64,000 nucleotides of DNA from an uncultured bacterium (GCA_949298985.1 CASFYV010000026.1:186001-250000), one strand, 5' to 3'; shown: positions 33,148-41,921, counted from the stretch's first letter. The notes: generated by a model from the letters alone, not told the origin. Program-made: numbers and translations.

Positions 33148-33896
33148 ACAAATACATTGCATCTACTGGAATTTGTTCTAGAAGAAAAGCTGATGAAATC
33201 ATTTTATCAGGTAGAGTTCGCGTGAATGAAAAACTTGTAAACGAGCTTGGATATCATGTCAGAGAAAAAGATAAAGTTTATATAGATAACAAATTAATAA
33301 GGCCAAAAGAGCACGTTTATTATAAATTTTATAAACCAGCAGGTTATATTACAACATCTGACGATGAAAAAGGCAGAAAAACGATTTACGATGTAATACC
33401 ACCAGAACTTAAAAATTTAAAACCTGTAGGAAGATTAGATAAAGATTCTACCGGACTTCTTATTCTTACAAATGATGGTGATTTCATTAATGAAATGACA
33501 CATCCCTCCATTAAATTACCAAAAGTTTACCTGGTTACTATAAATGGTAAATTTACAATCGAAAATGGAGAAAAAATGTTCAATGGAATCACTATTGAAA
33601 CAGATAGCGGAGAGAAAAAAACAGCTTATGCGGAAACTCTTCCTATTGAACTTACAAATAAATCTTCATTAATTCAAGTTACTCTTTATCAGGGGATTAA
33701 TAGACAAATAAGAAAAATGTTTGCAAAACTTGGATATGAAGTTATTAGTTTAAAAAGAATTCAACACGGAACCATTACTATTGAAGGTTTAAAAAAAGGA
33801 CAAGTCAAACAAATTAAGCCTAAACAAATTAAAGAAGTAAAAAATTATATCGAAAAATTAAAGAGAGAATATGCTAAAAATAGCGATAACGGGTAA
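33135..33896 (+). CDS. rluB: RsuA/RluB/RluF-family pseudouridine synthase
   Basis: A 253-residue rRNA pseudouridine synthase. The S4 domain (LNKYIASTGICSRRKADEII) is at the start, the catalytic aspartate is in GRLDKDSTGLLILTNDGDF near 98, and INRQIRKMFAKLGYEV near 185 is the conserved helix. RluB modifies U2605 of 23S rRNA in E. coli; RsuA modifies 16S. The length and RLDKDSTGL favour RluB-like. It overlaps neighbours on both sides (13 and 26 bases). Confidence 0.9.
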   Translation: MPRLNKYIASTGICSRRKADEIILSGRVRVNEKLVNELGYHVREKDKVYIDNKLIRPKEHVYYKFYKPAGYITTSDDEKGRKTIYDVIPPELKNLKPVGRLDKDSTGLLILTNDGDFINEMTHPSIKLPKVYLVTINGKFTIENGEKMFNGITIETDSGEKKTAYAETLPIELTNKSSLIQVTLYQGINRQIRKMFAKLGYEVISLKRIQHGTITIEGLKKGQVKQIKPKQIKEVKNYIEKLKREYAKNSDNG

Positions 33897-34446
33897 TATT
33901 GCATCTGGGAAATCTCAAGTAGAAAAGATTTTATCAAAACAATTTAAAGTTTTTGATACTGATAAAATTGCTCATAAAAAACTCAATAATTTAAAAGAAT
34001 TTTACGGATATGACGTTTTTACAAACGGAATAATTGATAGAGAGAAACTTGGTAAACTTGTTTTTAACAACCCTGTTTTAAAAACAAAACTTGAAAATAT
34101 AATTCATCCGCTTATAAAAGAAGAAATATTAAAAATATTTGCAGAAAACAAAGATGAAAATATAATATTCATTTCTGTTCCGCTATTATTTGAAACAGAT
34201 TTTTATAAACTCTTCGATAAAATTTTATTTATATCTGCGGATGAAAATTTAAGGCTTGAAAGGCTACAAAAAAGAAATAATTTATCAAAAGAGGATGCTT
34301 TATTAAGAATAAACGCTCAGATAAGCCAAGAAGAAAAAATAAAAAAATCTGATTATGTGATTGAAAATAATACAACAATTGATAATTTGGAAAAAGAAGT
34401 TTTAATATTTATTAGAAAGCTTCATAGCCTTATACATCTCAAATAA
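33871..34446 (+). CDS. coaE: Dephospho-CoA kinase
   Basis: A 191-residue P-loop kinase catalysing the last step of coenzyme A synthesis. The P-loop is ITGNIASGKSQ (about 5-15), followed by DTDKIAHK and HPLIKEEIL; the lid region has RLERLQKRN. It overlaps rluB by 26 bases. Its 3' end overlaps the convergent MFS gene's 3' end by 45 bases, so the last 15 codons of each are read on opposite strands. Confidence 0.93.
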   Translation: MLKIAITGNIASGKSQVEKILSKQFKVFDTDKIAHKKLNNLKEFYGYDVFTNGIIDREKLGKLVFNNPVLKTKLENIIHPLIKEEILKIFAENKDENIIFISVPLLFETDFYKLFDKILFISADENLRLERLQKRNNLSKEDALLRINAQISQEEKIKKSDYVIENNTTIDNLEKEVLIFIRKLHSLIHLK

Positions 34447-35637
34447 ACTTAATAATAAAAACACACCAAAAACTGCTAAATAAGATTTTTCAGAATAAAC
34501 TAGAACATTACCAACATGCTCTGGTTTAAAAAGATTTAATAAAAATCCTGTAGCTGTACCTAAAAAACCTACCATCATAAAGAAACAAAAATTCATTATA
34601 CTAACAGCTGTTCCTGAAAACATCTTTCTGTTAGTAAGATGTAAAACCGGAACCAAAATAGATGTAAGACTAGCATTACCAGCAAGCACACAAAATATTA
34701 ATGCAATAAATGATGTTCTTATATTAAAAAATAAACATACGCATATAATTAATAAACTAAAAAATGTAACAAAAGATGCATTTTTTAAATATCTAACTCT
34801 ATGATTATGACAAATTTTACACAAAGAAGCATTTATTATATTAAATACAGCTGCTATTACAGCCATAATTGATAAAACCATCGCAGATTTAGAAGTCGTC
34901 ATAAAACAGAAATCTTCTAAAAATTTTTTCCCAATAATTGTTTGTATTGTATAAGATATCCCAAAATTACAACAAGCGAAACTAAATAAATTTCTATTAT
35001 GTTTCTTATGTAAAACTAGACGAAATGGAAGAGAACGCATTTTGACATTTTTATTAATATCAGGAAGACTTATTTTTCTTACTATAAAATAAAAAACTAA
35101 AACCGCAATCAAAGTAACAGCTGCAACTATTAAAATAATTTCTCTCCAATTCATATAATTCAAAGCAAACACAAACGGAGCATTAGCGGCAATTCCTCCA
35201 GCATATCCTACAAATAACATTACAGAAATTGCAATTCCAAAATTTTTATCAGATACACACTCTCTAATTTCTCTTATAAGACTTAAATAAAACATACTTC
35301 CACCAAGTCCTAACAAAGATCTTGCAAAATACATAATAAATATATTTGAAGTCAATGGAAATAAAAGAGTTCCTAAAGCTAAAATAATCCCCCCTGTTAA
35401 CATAACTCTCATACCACCAAATTTATCAACCATTACACCAATAATCAATTGATTAAAAGCATAAATATACATAAACATTGCACCAAAAGCAGTTATATAA
35501 GGGGCTGAGAGTTTTAATTCTTGTTGTAATACATCAAAAATAGCACCTGGGATTGCAATTCTATGAAAATTTGCTAAAAAATAAAAAAATGCTCCTATAA
35601 AAATTAATAAAATTTGTAATTTCAAATTCTTTTTCAT
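34402..35637 (-). CDS. MFS transporter
   Basis: A 411-residue transporter with twelve hydrophobic segments. Family hints are MVDKFGGMRVMLTGG near 69-83 (the DRxGRR-like loop 2-3) and SLLGLGGSMFYLSLI. The substrate is unknown. There is no partner gene. The end of the gene overlaps coaE by 45 bases on the opposite strand. Confidence 0.85.
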   Translation of the reverse strand: MKKNLKLQILLIFIGAFFYFLANFHRIAIPGAIFDVLQQELKLSAPYITAFGAMFMYIYAFNQLIIGVMVDKFGGMRVMLTGGIILALGTLLFPLTSNIFIMYFARSLLGLGGSMFYLSLIREIRECVSDKNFGIAISVMLFVGYAGGIAANAPFVFALNYMNWREIILIVAAVTLIAVLVFYFIVRKISLPDINKNVKMRSLPFRLVLHKKHNRNLFSFACCNFGISYTIQTIIGKKFLEDFCFMTTSKSAMVLSIMAVIAAVFNIINASLCKICHNHRVRYLKNASFVTFFSLLIICVCLFFNIRTSFIALIFCVLAGNASLTSILVPVLHLTNRKMFSGTAVSIMNFCFFMMVGFLGTATGFLLNLFKPEHVGNVLVYSEKSYLAVFGVFLLLSLFEMYKAMKLSNKY

Positions 35638-35683
35638 ACAAAAAATAATCTACCGCTAAAAAAAATGTTAGTCAATCAACACA

Positions 35684-35722
35684 CAAAAAAAAAAAAAAGG
35701 AATTCTACTCTTTAGAATTCCT
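35684..35722 (-). terminator. Terminator after the RHH gene (minus strand)
   Basis: AGGAATTCTA (35698-35707) pairs with TAGAATTCCT (35713-35722). On the minus strand the hairpin is followed by 14 T residues (35697-35684). It sits about 107 bases after the RHH stop, and the space between shows no ORF. Confidence 0.85.
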
Positions 35723-35828
35723 ATGGTTGTTTTCTTTTTAAATTTCTCTTTCTTTTCCTAATATTTCTCTCATGTTTTTATCCAAAAATCCCCTCGCCAA
35801 AATTCAGCTTAGTCTAAACTTGACTTCA

Positions 35829-36017
35829 CTAATCTAGTAGTGCCTCTAAAATCCTAGCATTCTTATCCGCTAAAGTATTGTTTCTAACTTGAGATCTTGT
35901 AATATAGCTTCTTAAAGCTTCTCTAATTAATTCAGAACGAGATCTGCTTTCATTTTCAGCTACTTCATCAATTTTACCTAAAAAACTTTCAGGCATTGAA
36001 ATTAAAACTCTTGCCAT
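35829..36017 (-). CDS. Ribbon-helix-helix (CopG/Arc-type) protein
   Basis: A 62-residue DNA-binding protein: RVLISMPESFLGKIDEVAE then SRSRSELIREALRSYIT, the classic beta strand and two helices of a ribbon-helix-helix. The C-terminal tail (ADKNARILEALLD) is short, too little for a toxin-binding arm, and no toxin is adjacent, so it may be a free regulator. AGGAG lies 6 bases before the start. The leader upstream contains ACTTTATATATATACAAG (36079-36062). Confidence 0.85.
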   Translation of the reverse strand: MARVLISMPESFLGKIDEVAENESRSRSELIREALRSYITRSQVRNNTLADKNARILEALLD

Positions 36018-36118
36018 AAAATACTCCTTTTTACTTTATACTCTGTAAGACTTTTTTATCACTTGTATATATATAAAGTATTTGTATTTTATAAAATTGC
36101 TTTTTTAATTGCAAAATA

Positions 36119-37360
36119 TTAAGAAATATTAAGTTTACAAATATCTTTTCTGAAATATTTACCTTTAAAATTAATATTTTCAGCTTCACTATATAATTTC
36201 TTAACAGCAGAAGTAACAGAAGACGCAGAAGTTGAAATAAAAAGCACTTCTCCATTTATTGCTTCATATTCCAAATATTTATTCTTTCTTATATTTGGAC
36301 TATAAGCCCAAAATGTATCTTCTTCTAATAAATCAATTCCATCAATAATATTTTCTTTATTTTCCTTATTATTACAATGTAAAACTAAAGTAGAATAGAA
36401 TTTATCTTTTAAATTAATATTATCAACCTCATCACTGAAAATACCAATAATACAAGATTCAAAAAGATTATACAAATCATCTTGAACCATTTCTAATATA
36501 GAATATGCATCCAAATTTTGAACAAACGGATAATAACCTAAAACCACAATATTACCACTACTATCGATAATACAATTTAACCCTAATATTCCTAAATAAG
36601 GATTCCCCTCAATTTCTAAAAAATCAAGAGTCGGATAAATCACATTATTCATCAAAAACTCTTCTTGCTCAAAAGAAAGCTTATAATTAGGAGAACAAGC
36701 CCCCATACCTGAAGTTAATTGTCCACCATCACCTTCTAATTTATGCTTATAATTTAAAGAAGATCCAATCGGTATAGCTTTATACCCATCTGTAATTACA
36801 TAAAAAGAAAAAGGCGTTCCATAAACATAATCTTCTATAATAACCTTTTTATTCTTATCTATATAATTAAAATCAACATAAATTTTGGCTTGATTATAGG
36901 AATTAAAAACTATTGAGCTATTTGAATCGCTAGATTTAATAACAAACGGATTTTTCAAATTTTTAATATAATCAAGAACCATATTTTGTTTTTCAAAAAT
37001 ACCAAATCTAGGTGTTGGAATTCTTAATTTATATAAAACTTTTTTAGCATAAGCTTTATCCAAAGCTAATTTTGCAGCATTAAAATTAGGGGCAAAAATA
37101 TTAAGATTATTTCTAACAAAAATTTCAACAATATCAGTTTTTAGCGTCAATTCTGAGACAGGAATAGTCATGTCAATACCTGTTTCAAGAACAAATTCTA
37201 AAATTTCAGATATATTATCTTCTCTAATATCTAAACACGTAGCAAATTCTTTCAAAAAATCGGAAGCAGGAGTTATAAAAACTTCATGCTTATTTGCTAA
37301 TAATTTTGCTAAACAAATTGCATTAATATCATTTCCAATAATTAAAATCTTCTTCTGCAT
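36119..37360 (-). CDS. PurD-like ATP-grasp protein, divergent
   Basis: A 413-residue ATP-grasp protein of the PurD (phosphoribosylamine-glycine ligase) type. PurD signatures can be followed: KILIIGNDINAI, a conserved FAPNFNAAKLALDKAYAKKV, IPTPRFGIF, NYKHKLEGDGGQ and SGMGACSP. However, the metal-binding end normally EXNXRFGDPE reads GYYPFVQNLDA here, and the first ATP loop reads SSDSNSSI instead of the glycine-rich ADGLAAGKG pattern. It may be a functional variant or have lost glycine ligase activity. The ATG at 37360 is chosen because the extended start overlaps the aldolase terminator hairpin. Confidence 0.75.
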   Translation of the reverse strand: MQKKILIIGNDINAICLAKLLANKHEVFITPASDFLKEFATCLDIREDNISEILEFVLETGIDMTIPVSELTLKTDIVEIFVRNNLNIFAPNFNAAKLALDKAYAKKVLYKLRIPTPRFGIFEKQNMVLDYIKNLKNPFVIKSSDSNSSIVFNSYNQAKIYVDFNYIDKNKKVIIEDYVYGTPFSFYVITDGYKAIPIGSSLNYKHKLEGDGGQLTSGMGACSPNYKLSFEQEEFLMNNVIYPTLDFLEIEGNPYLGILGLNCIIDSSGNIVVLGYYPFVQNLDAYSILEMVQDDLYNLFESCIIGIFSDEVDNINLKDKFYSTLVLHCNNKENKENIIDGIDLLEEDTFWAYSPNIRKNKYLEYEAINGEVLFISTSASSVTSAVKKLYSEAENINFKGKYFRKDICKLNIS

Positions 37361-37366
37361 AAAAAA

Positions 37367-37375
37367 ATTATACCA
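37367..37375 (-). promoter_or_regulatory. Extended -10 directly before the PurD-like ATG
   Basis: TGGTATAAT occupies 37375-37367 on the minus strand. The ATG begins 7 bases later at 37360, so transcription would start at or beside the start codon: a leaderless message with no ribosome site. The -35 (AGTTCA) is weak. Confidence 0.55.
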
Positions 37376-37378
37376 TAT

Positions 37379-37421
37379 AAAAGAAGGTTTGAACTTATTT
37401 TGTTTATTCAAACCTTCTTTT
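37379..37421 (-). terminator. Terminator between aldolase and PurD-like gene
   Basis: AAAAGAAGGTTTGAA pairs perfectly with TTCAAACCTTCTTTT around a 13-base loop, the stem's own T-run forming the exit. It lies 116 bases after the aldolase stop. It covers the region where an upstream PurD start would lie, supporting the later start. Confidence 0.85.
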
Positions 37422-37536
37422 ATACATTATATCGGTCAGAACCATTTGATAGTATTATCATTGAGGCGACCTTGTAGTTGCTTTATCATAGTTTAGGTAT
37501 TATTCAGAAGCCGACCCAATATCTACGTGTGTAGCA

Positions 37537-38496
37537 CTAGTCATCAGCGTGACCAGCTGTTCCTAATACATCTCTCATTTTGTGCATAACCATTTCTTTA
37601 ACAGCAGTTCTACCTGGTCCCATATATTCACGTGGGTCAAATTTTTCAGGATGTTCAATAAAGAATTCTCTAATAGTAGATGTCATAGCCAATCTTAAAT
37701 CTGTATCGATATTAATTTTAGCTACACCGTGTTTAGAAGCATAGTTAAGCATTTCTTCAGGAACACCTTGAGCATCAGGTAACTTACCACCAAATTGATT
37801 ACATTTAGCAACAAATTCTTTAGGAACAGAAGATGAACCGTGAAGAACGATAGGGAAGTCATAACCAACAACTTCATTTACAGCTTTTTTAATTTCAGCT
37901 AATCTTTCAAAGTCTAATTTAGCTTCACCTTTGAATTTATAAGCACCGTGAGAAGTTCCGATAGCAATAGCTAAAGAATCGCAACCAGTTTCTTTTACAA
38001 ATCTAGCAGCTTCTTCTGGATCAGTATAAGTAGCGTGTTTTGCATCAACTTTAACATCATCTTCAACACCAGCTAATTTACCTAACTCAGCTTCAACAGA
38101 AACTCCTCTTGCGTGAGCATAATCAACAACTTGTTTAGTTAATTTAATATTTTCTTCAAGTGGGAATCTAGAACCGTCAATCATAACAGAAGAGAAACCA
38201 CCATCGATACAAGCTTTACAAATTTCAAAATCAGCACCGTGATCTAAGTGTAAAGCGATAGGTACTGTAGTAGTAGCTAAAGCAGCTTCAACCAACTTAA
38301 TTAAATAAGTTTGGTTAGCATATTTTCTTGCACCAGCAGAAACTTGAAGAATAATAGGTGATCTAGTCTCTTCAGCAGCTTCAGCAATAGCTTGCAAAAT
38401 TTCCATGTTGTTAACATTGTAAGCACCAATAGCATAACCGCCAGCTAATGCTTTTTTGAACATTTCATTTGTTCCGACTAATTTTCTTTCACTCAT
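37537..38496 (-). CDS. fba: Fructose-bisphosphate aldolase, class II
   Basis: A 319-residue zinc-dependent aldolase of glycolysis and gluconeogenesis. The zinc and substrate segments are visible: ALHLDHGADFEICKACIDGG (about 78-97), MIDGSRFPLEENI, HGSSSVPKEFV near 217 and the NIDTDLRLA segment near 268. AAGGAGAC lies 6 bases before the start. A 116-base 3' untranslated region separates the stop from the terminator. In this organism it would serve fermentation of sugars with pflB. Confidence 0.95.
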   Translation of the reverse strand: MSERKLVGTNEMFKKALAGGYAIGAYNVNNMEILQAIAEAAEETRSPIILQVSAGARKYANQTYLIKLVEAALATTTVPIALHLDHGADFEICKACIDGGFSSVMIDGSRFPLEENIKLTKQVVDYAHARGVSVEAELGKLAGVEDDVKVDAKHATYTDPEEAARFVKETGCDSLAIAIGTSHGAYKFKGEAKLDFERLAEIKKAVNEVVGYDFPIVLHGSSSVPKEFVAKCNQFGGKLPDAQGVPEEMLNYASKHGVAKINIDTDLRLAMTSTIREFFIEHPEKFDPREYMGPGRTAVKEMVMHKMRDVLGTAGHADD

Positions 38497-38809
38497 GTGA
38501 GTCTCCTTTTCTATACCGAGAGCTGATTTAAGAACAAATCATCAAGCCCTCTTTTCCTATAAAATAATATATCTATATCCATATGATTACTACAAAAGGG
38601 GGGAAATGTAAATAGGGTTTTATTTTATCTTCAATTAACTATTAAAATTTGTAAAAAAAGAAAAAAATAGGCTGGAAAAAGTTAAAAAAAGTGTTAATAT
38701 ATGAATTGAAGGGATAATTAAAATTGTTAAGCAAATGTAAATATTTTTTATAATTTATCAAATATTTATATTGAGTTGTTTTATATTTTCTATAGTGTAA
38801 AGGTGTAGC
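38497..38809. other. Intergenic region between fba and the GGDEF/HD-GYP gene
   Basis: A 313-base divergent intergenic stretch, very AT-rich, with no ORF of note. It must carry both promoters. Candidate fba -10 elements (TATATT, about 38563-38568 on minus) and a G-run (GGGGGG near 38597-38602) are the only marked features. A short repeat GATTT/AAATC (38526-38540) could form a weak hairpin in the fba leader. No strong operator is apparent. Confidence 0.5.
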
Positions 38810-40648
38810 GTGAATAAAGAAAAAAATTTAACCAACAAAATATATGATTTATCCAAAAAAAGCCCCATAACATCTCCGCTTTCACAGGAAAAATTGGTAT
38901 CAAAAGTTAATTCATTAACTTTTAATAATTGTGCAAACTCTCTTAGCAATCCTAAGAACAAAGTTTTTAACAACGAAAAAAGTTTAACACTAAACTACAG
39001 AGTTGTAACAGATGAACTTATAGAAATTTCAAATATTTCTTCTATTTACGAATTTTATTCAAAAATATATTCATTAATTACACAAAATATAGATTCAGCG
39101 TTTTTTGCAGTAGGTATTTATAAAGAAAAATCTAATTGTCTAAATATACGTTTAAAAGATAAATTAGGGAATTCATATACATCAAAAATCTTTTTAAAGG
39201 ATGAAGAAAATCCAATAATACAAGCGTTTAAAAATGAAGAAATTATATTTAAAGATGATGTTGACTTTTTAAAACTGTCTTATTTCAAAAATAATTCTGT
39301 AGTGATATTACCTTTAATATCAGTAAACAAATGTATTGGAGTAATGCTAATAGAAGACAACTATGCACGACAAAATATATCACTATACAAGTTAATTGCA
39401 AATGTAACAGCCTTATATACTCACAATTATGATTTACTTGAGAGAAGTGAAGGTTATGTAAACACTGATAATTTAACATTATTATATAACCACAGAGGTT
39501 TCCAAGAAATTCTAACAAATGAAATTCAAAGAGCAGAAACCAACAAACAAAATTTATCAATAGTAATGATGGATATCTGTAGTATTACTAAAATCAATAG
39601 GGAACTTGGACACGCAAAAGGTGATGAAGTAATAAAATTAGTAGCAGAGAAAGTTAGGCAAAATATTCGAGAAGGGGATATCGCCGGACGCTATGGCGGA
39701 GATGAAATTGCAATAATCCTTCCAAACACTTCTTGCGATCAAGCAAAATATATTGCAGAATATTTAACATATTCACTATCTTGCTGTTTTATAGACGAAT
39801 TAGGACCAGTAAAAGTTTCAGTAGGAATTTCGTCATATCCGACTTGTGCAAATGATAAAGAAAAATTATTAATATTAGCCGAACAAGCGATGTATATTTC
39901 TCAGGCAAAAGGATACAAAGACGGAATGTCTGCTATTATAAGTTCTGCGGACTTTAACTTCTGGGATGATATTGCATTAAAATCATATGCAGAAGTTGTC
40001 GGGAAACGTCATGCTCAATTAGGGATAAATTTCGAAGAAGAATTAATCTCAAAATTTAATGCTGACCATGCAATTTCAGGAAACAGAATTTCAGAGATAG
40101 CAACATCACTTGCTGGTGCAATTGATGCAAAAGATCCATACACAAAAGGTCATTCAACTTCAGTTTCAAGATATTCAGAAGCTCTGGCAAGAGCAATAAA
40201 TCTTCCTGAAAAAGAAGTTGAAAGAATTAAACTTGGAGCATTGCTTCACGATGTTGGAAAAATTGGTATCCCAGAAACAGTACTAAAAAAAGAAGGTCCT
40301 CTTTCTGACGAAGAATGGACCATAATGAAGCAACACCCTACAATTGGTGCAGAAAAAGTTCTTACTCCAAACCCATCATTAAGAGATTTAATTCCGATAG
40401 TAAAATATCACCACGAAAGAATTGATGGAAAAGGCTACCCTGAAGGATTAAGAAATGGTAACATACCACTTGCAGCAAAAATAGTCGCAATAGCCGATAC
40501 CTATCACGCACTCGTAAGTGATAGACCATACAGACGAGGTATGAACATAGAAAAAGCTATTTCAATCCTAAAAGAAGGTGCAGGAACTCAATGGGATGCT
40601 GATCTAGTAAGAACATTTATAAAAATAGCTCCGTCTTTAGGAATTTAG
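38810..40648 (+). CDS. GAF-GGDEF-HD-GYP protein for cyclic di-GMP
   Basis: A 612-residue protein likely to make and break c-di-GMP. A GAF-like sensor region covers about 65-210. The GGDEF domain follows with its signature GGDEI at 296-300 and an RxxD I-site at 287-290, exactly five residues upstream, indicating product inhibition. The HD-GYP phosphodiesterase has H480-D481, and HHERIDGKGYP at 534-544. Both active sites look intact, so it is potentially bifunctional. It starts with GTG preceded by AAAGGTG. With flagellin in the window, it may control motility or surface growth. Confidence 0.93.
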   Translation: MNKEKNLTNKIYDLSKKSPITSPLSQEKLVSKVNSLTFNNCANSLSNPKNKVFNNEKSLTLNYRVVTDELIEISNISSIYEFYSKIYSLITQNIDSAFFAVGIYKEKSNCLNIRLKDKLGNSYTSKIFLKDEENPIIQAFKNEEIIFKDDVDFLKLSYFKNNSVVILPLISVNKCIGVMLIEDNYARQNISLYKLIANVTALYTHNYDLLERSEGYVNTDNLTLLYNHRGFQEILTNEIQRAETNKQNLSIVMMDICSITKINRELGHAKGDEVIKLVAEKVRQNIREGDIAGRYGGDEIAIILPNTSCDQAKYIAEYLTYSLSCCFIDELGPVKVSVGISSYPTCANDKEKLLILAEQAMYISQAKGYKDGMSAIISSADFNFWDDIALKSYAEVVGKRHAQLGINFEEELISKFNADHAISGNRISEIATSLAGAIDAKDPYTKGHSTSVSRYSEALARAINLPEKEVERIKLGALLHDVGKIGIPETVLKKEGPLSDEEWTIMKQHPTIGAEKVLTPNPSLRDLIPIVKYHHERIDGKGYPEGLRNGNIPLAAKIVAIADTYHALVSDRPYRRGMNIEKAISILKEGAGTQWDADLVRTFIKIAPSLGI

Positions 40649-40860
40649 AAAAACTGTCACAAAAAACAATTCAAGTAAAAAACTAATTACTCTATAACTT
40701 TTATAAGTATATCCTAGATTTTCTTTAGCCTAATTAATTTAAAAGACTAAATAACTTTTCGCATTTTAGTTTCAAAAATAAAACAATATGTAAAGTTTTG
40801 TAACAATATATCGTGTATTGTGAAATTATTTATCAAAGAAATACTTTATATATATGTAAG

Positions 40861-40987
40861 CGTTAAGCAAACATTAAAAAGACACATAACACAAACCTTT
40901 CATACAACCTACACACTAACCTTCTACACATGAGGAATTAAGTAAAACAAAATTCCAAACCTTTCTAAAAAAGAAAGGTTTTTTTTT
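40861..40987 (+). ncRNA. Possible small RNA or leader-like transcript
   Basis: TACTTTATATATATGTAAG (40842-40860) resembles an AT-type -10, and the same 18 bases precede another transcribed unit. About 100 bases later come GGAATT-11 bases-AATTCC (hairpin) and the terminator at 40957-40987. A transcript of about 120 bases without ORF would result. It could also be the 3' end of the upstream gene's mRNA. Confidence 0.35.
40957..40987 (+). terminator. Rho-independent terminator
   Basis: AAACCTTTCT (40957-40966) pairs with AGAAAGGTTT (40972-40981), then a run of T to 40987. Nearly 310 bases beyond the HD-GYP stop. Confidence 0.88.
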
Positions 40988-41008
40988 GCATAAAAAGATA
41001 AAAAAACA

Positions 41009-41037
41009 TTTACCAATAAATATATTTATGCTACTAT
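41009..41037 (+). promoter_or_regulatory. Promoter of the nfnA-like gene
   Basis: TTTACC at 41009-41014 and TACTAT at 41032-41037 with 17 bases between, 28 bases before the ATG at 41066. GAGGAG follows at 41051-41056. Confidence 0.55.
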
Positions 41038-41065
41038 ATAAAGAGTTAAAGAGGAGCATAGTAAA

Positions 41066-41902
41066 ATGGGTTACAAAATACTATCAAAAAAAGAACTTTG
41101 TCCAAATCAATACGAAATTACTATTGATGCACCTTATGTTGTAAGAAATGCACAAGCAGGACAATTTATTATATTCAGAGCAGAGGAAAACGGAGAAAGA
41201 GTTCCTCTAACTATTGCAGACGTAGATAAATCAACAGGAGCTTTAACACTTGTATTTATGGCAGTTGGATATTCTACAAAAAAATTAGCAGAACTTAATG
41301 TTGGCGACGAATTAGTAGACATAGTAGGGCCTCTTGGTAAACCAACAGAAATAAAAAAATATGGAACTGTTGTTTGTTTAGCGGGGGGTTACGGAGCAGC
41401 ACCTTGTTATTTAATAGCAAAAGCGTTCAAAGAAGCTGGTAATAAAGTTTACATGATTATGGGTGCGAGGACAAAAGAATTAATTTTCTGGGAAGACAAG
41501 ATGAAGAATGCTTGTTCAGAATTATTCATAACAACAGACGACGGAACTCTTGGAGAAAAAGGTTTTGTAACAGGAGTTCTTGACCGATTAATGAATTCTG
41601 AAAAAATAGATTATGCAATTGCAGTTGGTCCAATGCCAATGATGCGGGCTGTAGCAGAAATGACAAGAGGTAAAAATATTTACACAGAAGCAAGCATGAA
41701 TCCGATTATGGTTGATGGGACCGGCATGTGTGGGGCTTGTCGAGTTACTGTTGGTGGAGAAACTAAGTTTGCTTGTGTAGATGGTCCTGATTTCAATGCT
41801 CACGAAATAGATTTTGATGAAGTCATTAATCGTACAAAAATATATAAAGATCAAGAACGTAGACGTAGCGAAAATTGTAACTTATTAAAGATGGCAAAAT
41901 AA
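41066..41902 (+). CDS. NfnA-like FAD/NAD-binding flavoprotein (sulfide/dihydroorotate dehydrogenase-like)
   Basis: A 278-residue FNR-fold protein. The FAD site begins QAGQFIIFRAEENGERVPLT (about 31-50), the NAD-binding segment is VVCLAGGYGAAPCYLIAKA near 110, and a C-terminal [2Fe-2S] site is MCGACRVTVGGETKFAC. It matches the alpha subunit of the electron-bifurcating transhydrogenase Nfn or the similar sulfide dehydrogenase. The partner NfnB flavoprotein is not adjacent; the next genes are a small Cys protein and purA. It may work with a distant partner or alone. Confidence 0.85.
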   Translation: MGYKILSKKELCPNQYEITIDAPYVVRNAQAGQFIIFRAEENGERVPLTIADVDKSTGALTLVFMAVGYSTKKLAELNVGDELVDIVGPLGKPTEIKKYGTVVCLAGGYGAAPCYLIAKAFKEAGNKVYMIMGARTKELIFWEDKMKNACSELFITTDDGTLGEKGFVTGVLDRLMNSEKIDYAIAVGPMPMMRAVAEMTRGKNIYTEASMNPIMVDGTGMCGACRVTVGGETKFACVDGPDFNAHEIDFDEVINRTKIYKDQERRRSENCNLLKMAK

Positions 41903-41921
41903 CTAATATAGGAGAAATATA

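Larger units (their letters stand above)
40649..41065. other. Intergenic region with small-RNA candidate
   Basis: A 417-base gap after the GGDEF/HD-GYP gene with no credible ORF. It contains a promoter-like element at 40842-40860, two hairpins and a terminator at 40957-40987, then the nfnA promoter at 41009-41037. The first 190 bases (40649-40840) show nothing beyond AT-rich sequence. Confidence 0.5.

Noticed and set aside
37421-37536. A 17-codon ORF in the 3' untranslated region of fba
   Set aside because: Starts at an ATG with no ribosome site and lacks any coding bias or conserved neighbour. It was judged chance.
32239-40860. Treating the 18-base ACTTTATATATATGTAAG repeat as a proven regulatory element
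   Set aside because: With about 70 percent A+T over 64 kb, roughly one chance 18-base match is expected, so it is only a weak hint and is kept as part of the small RNA finding.
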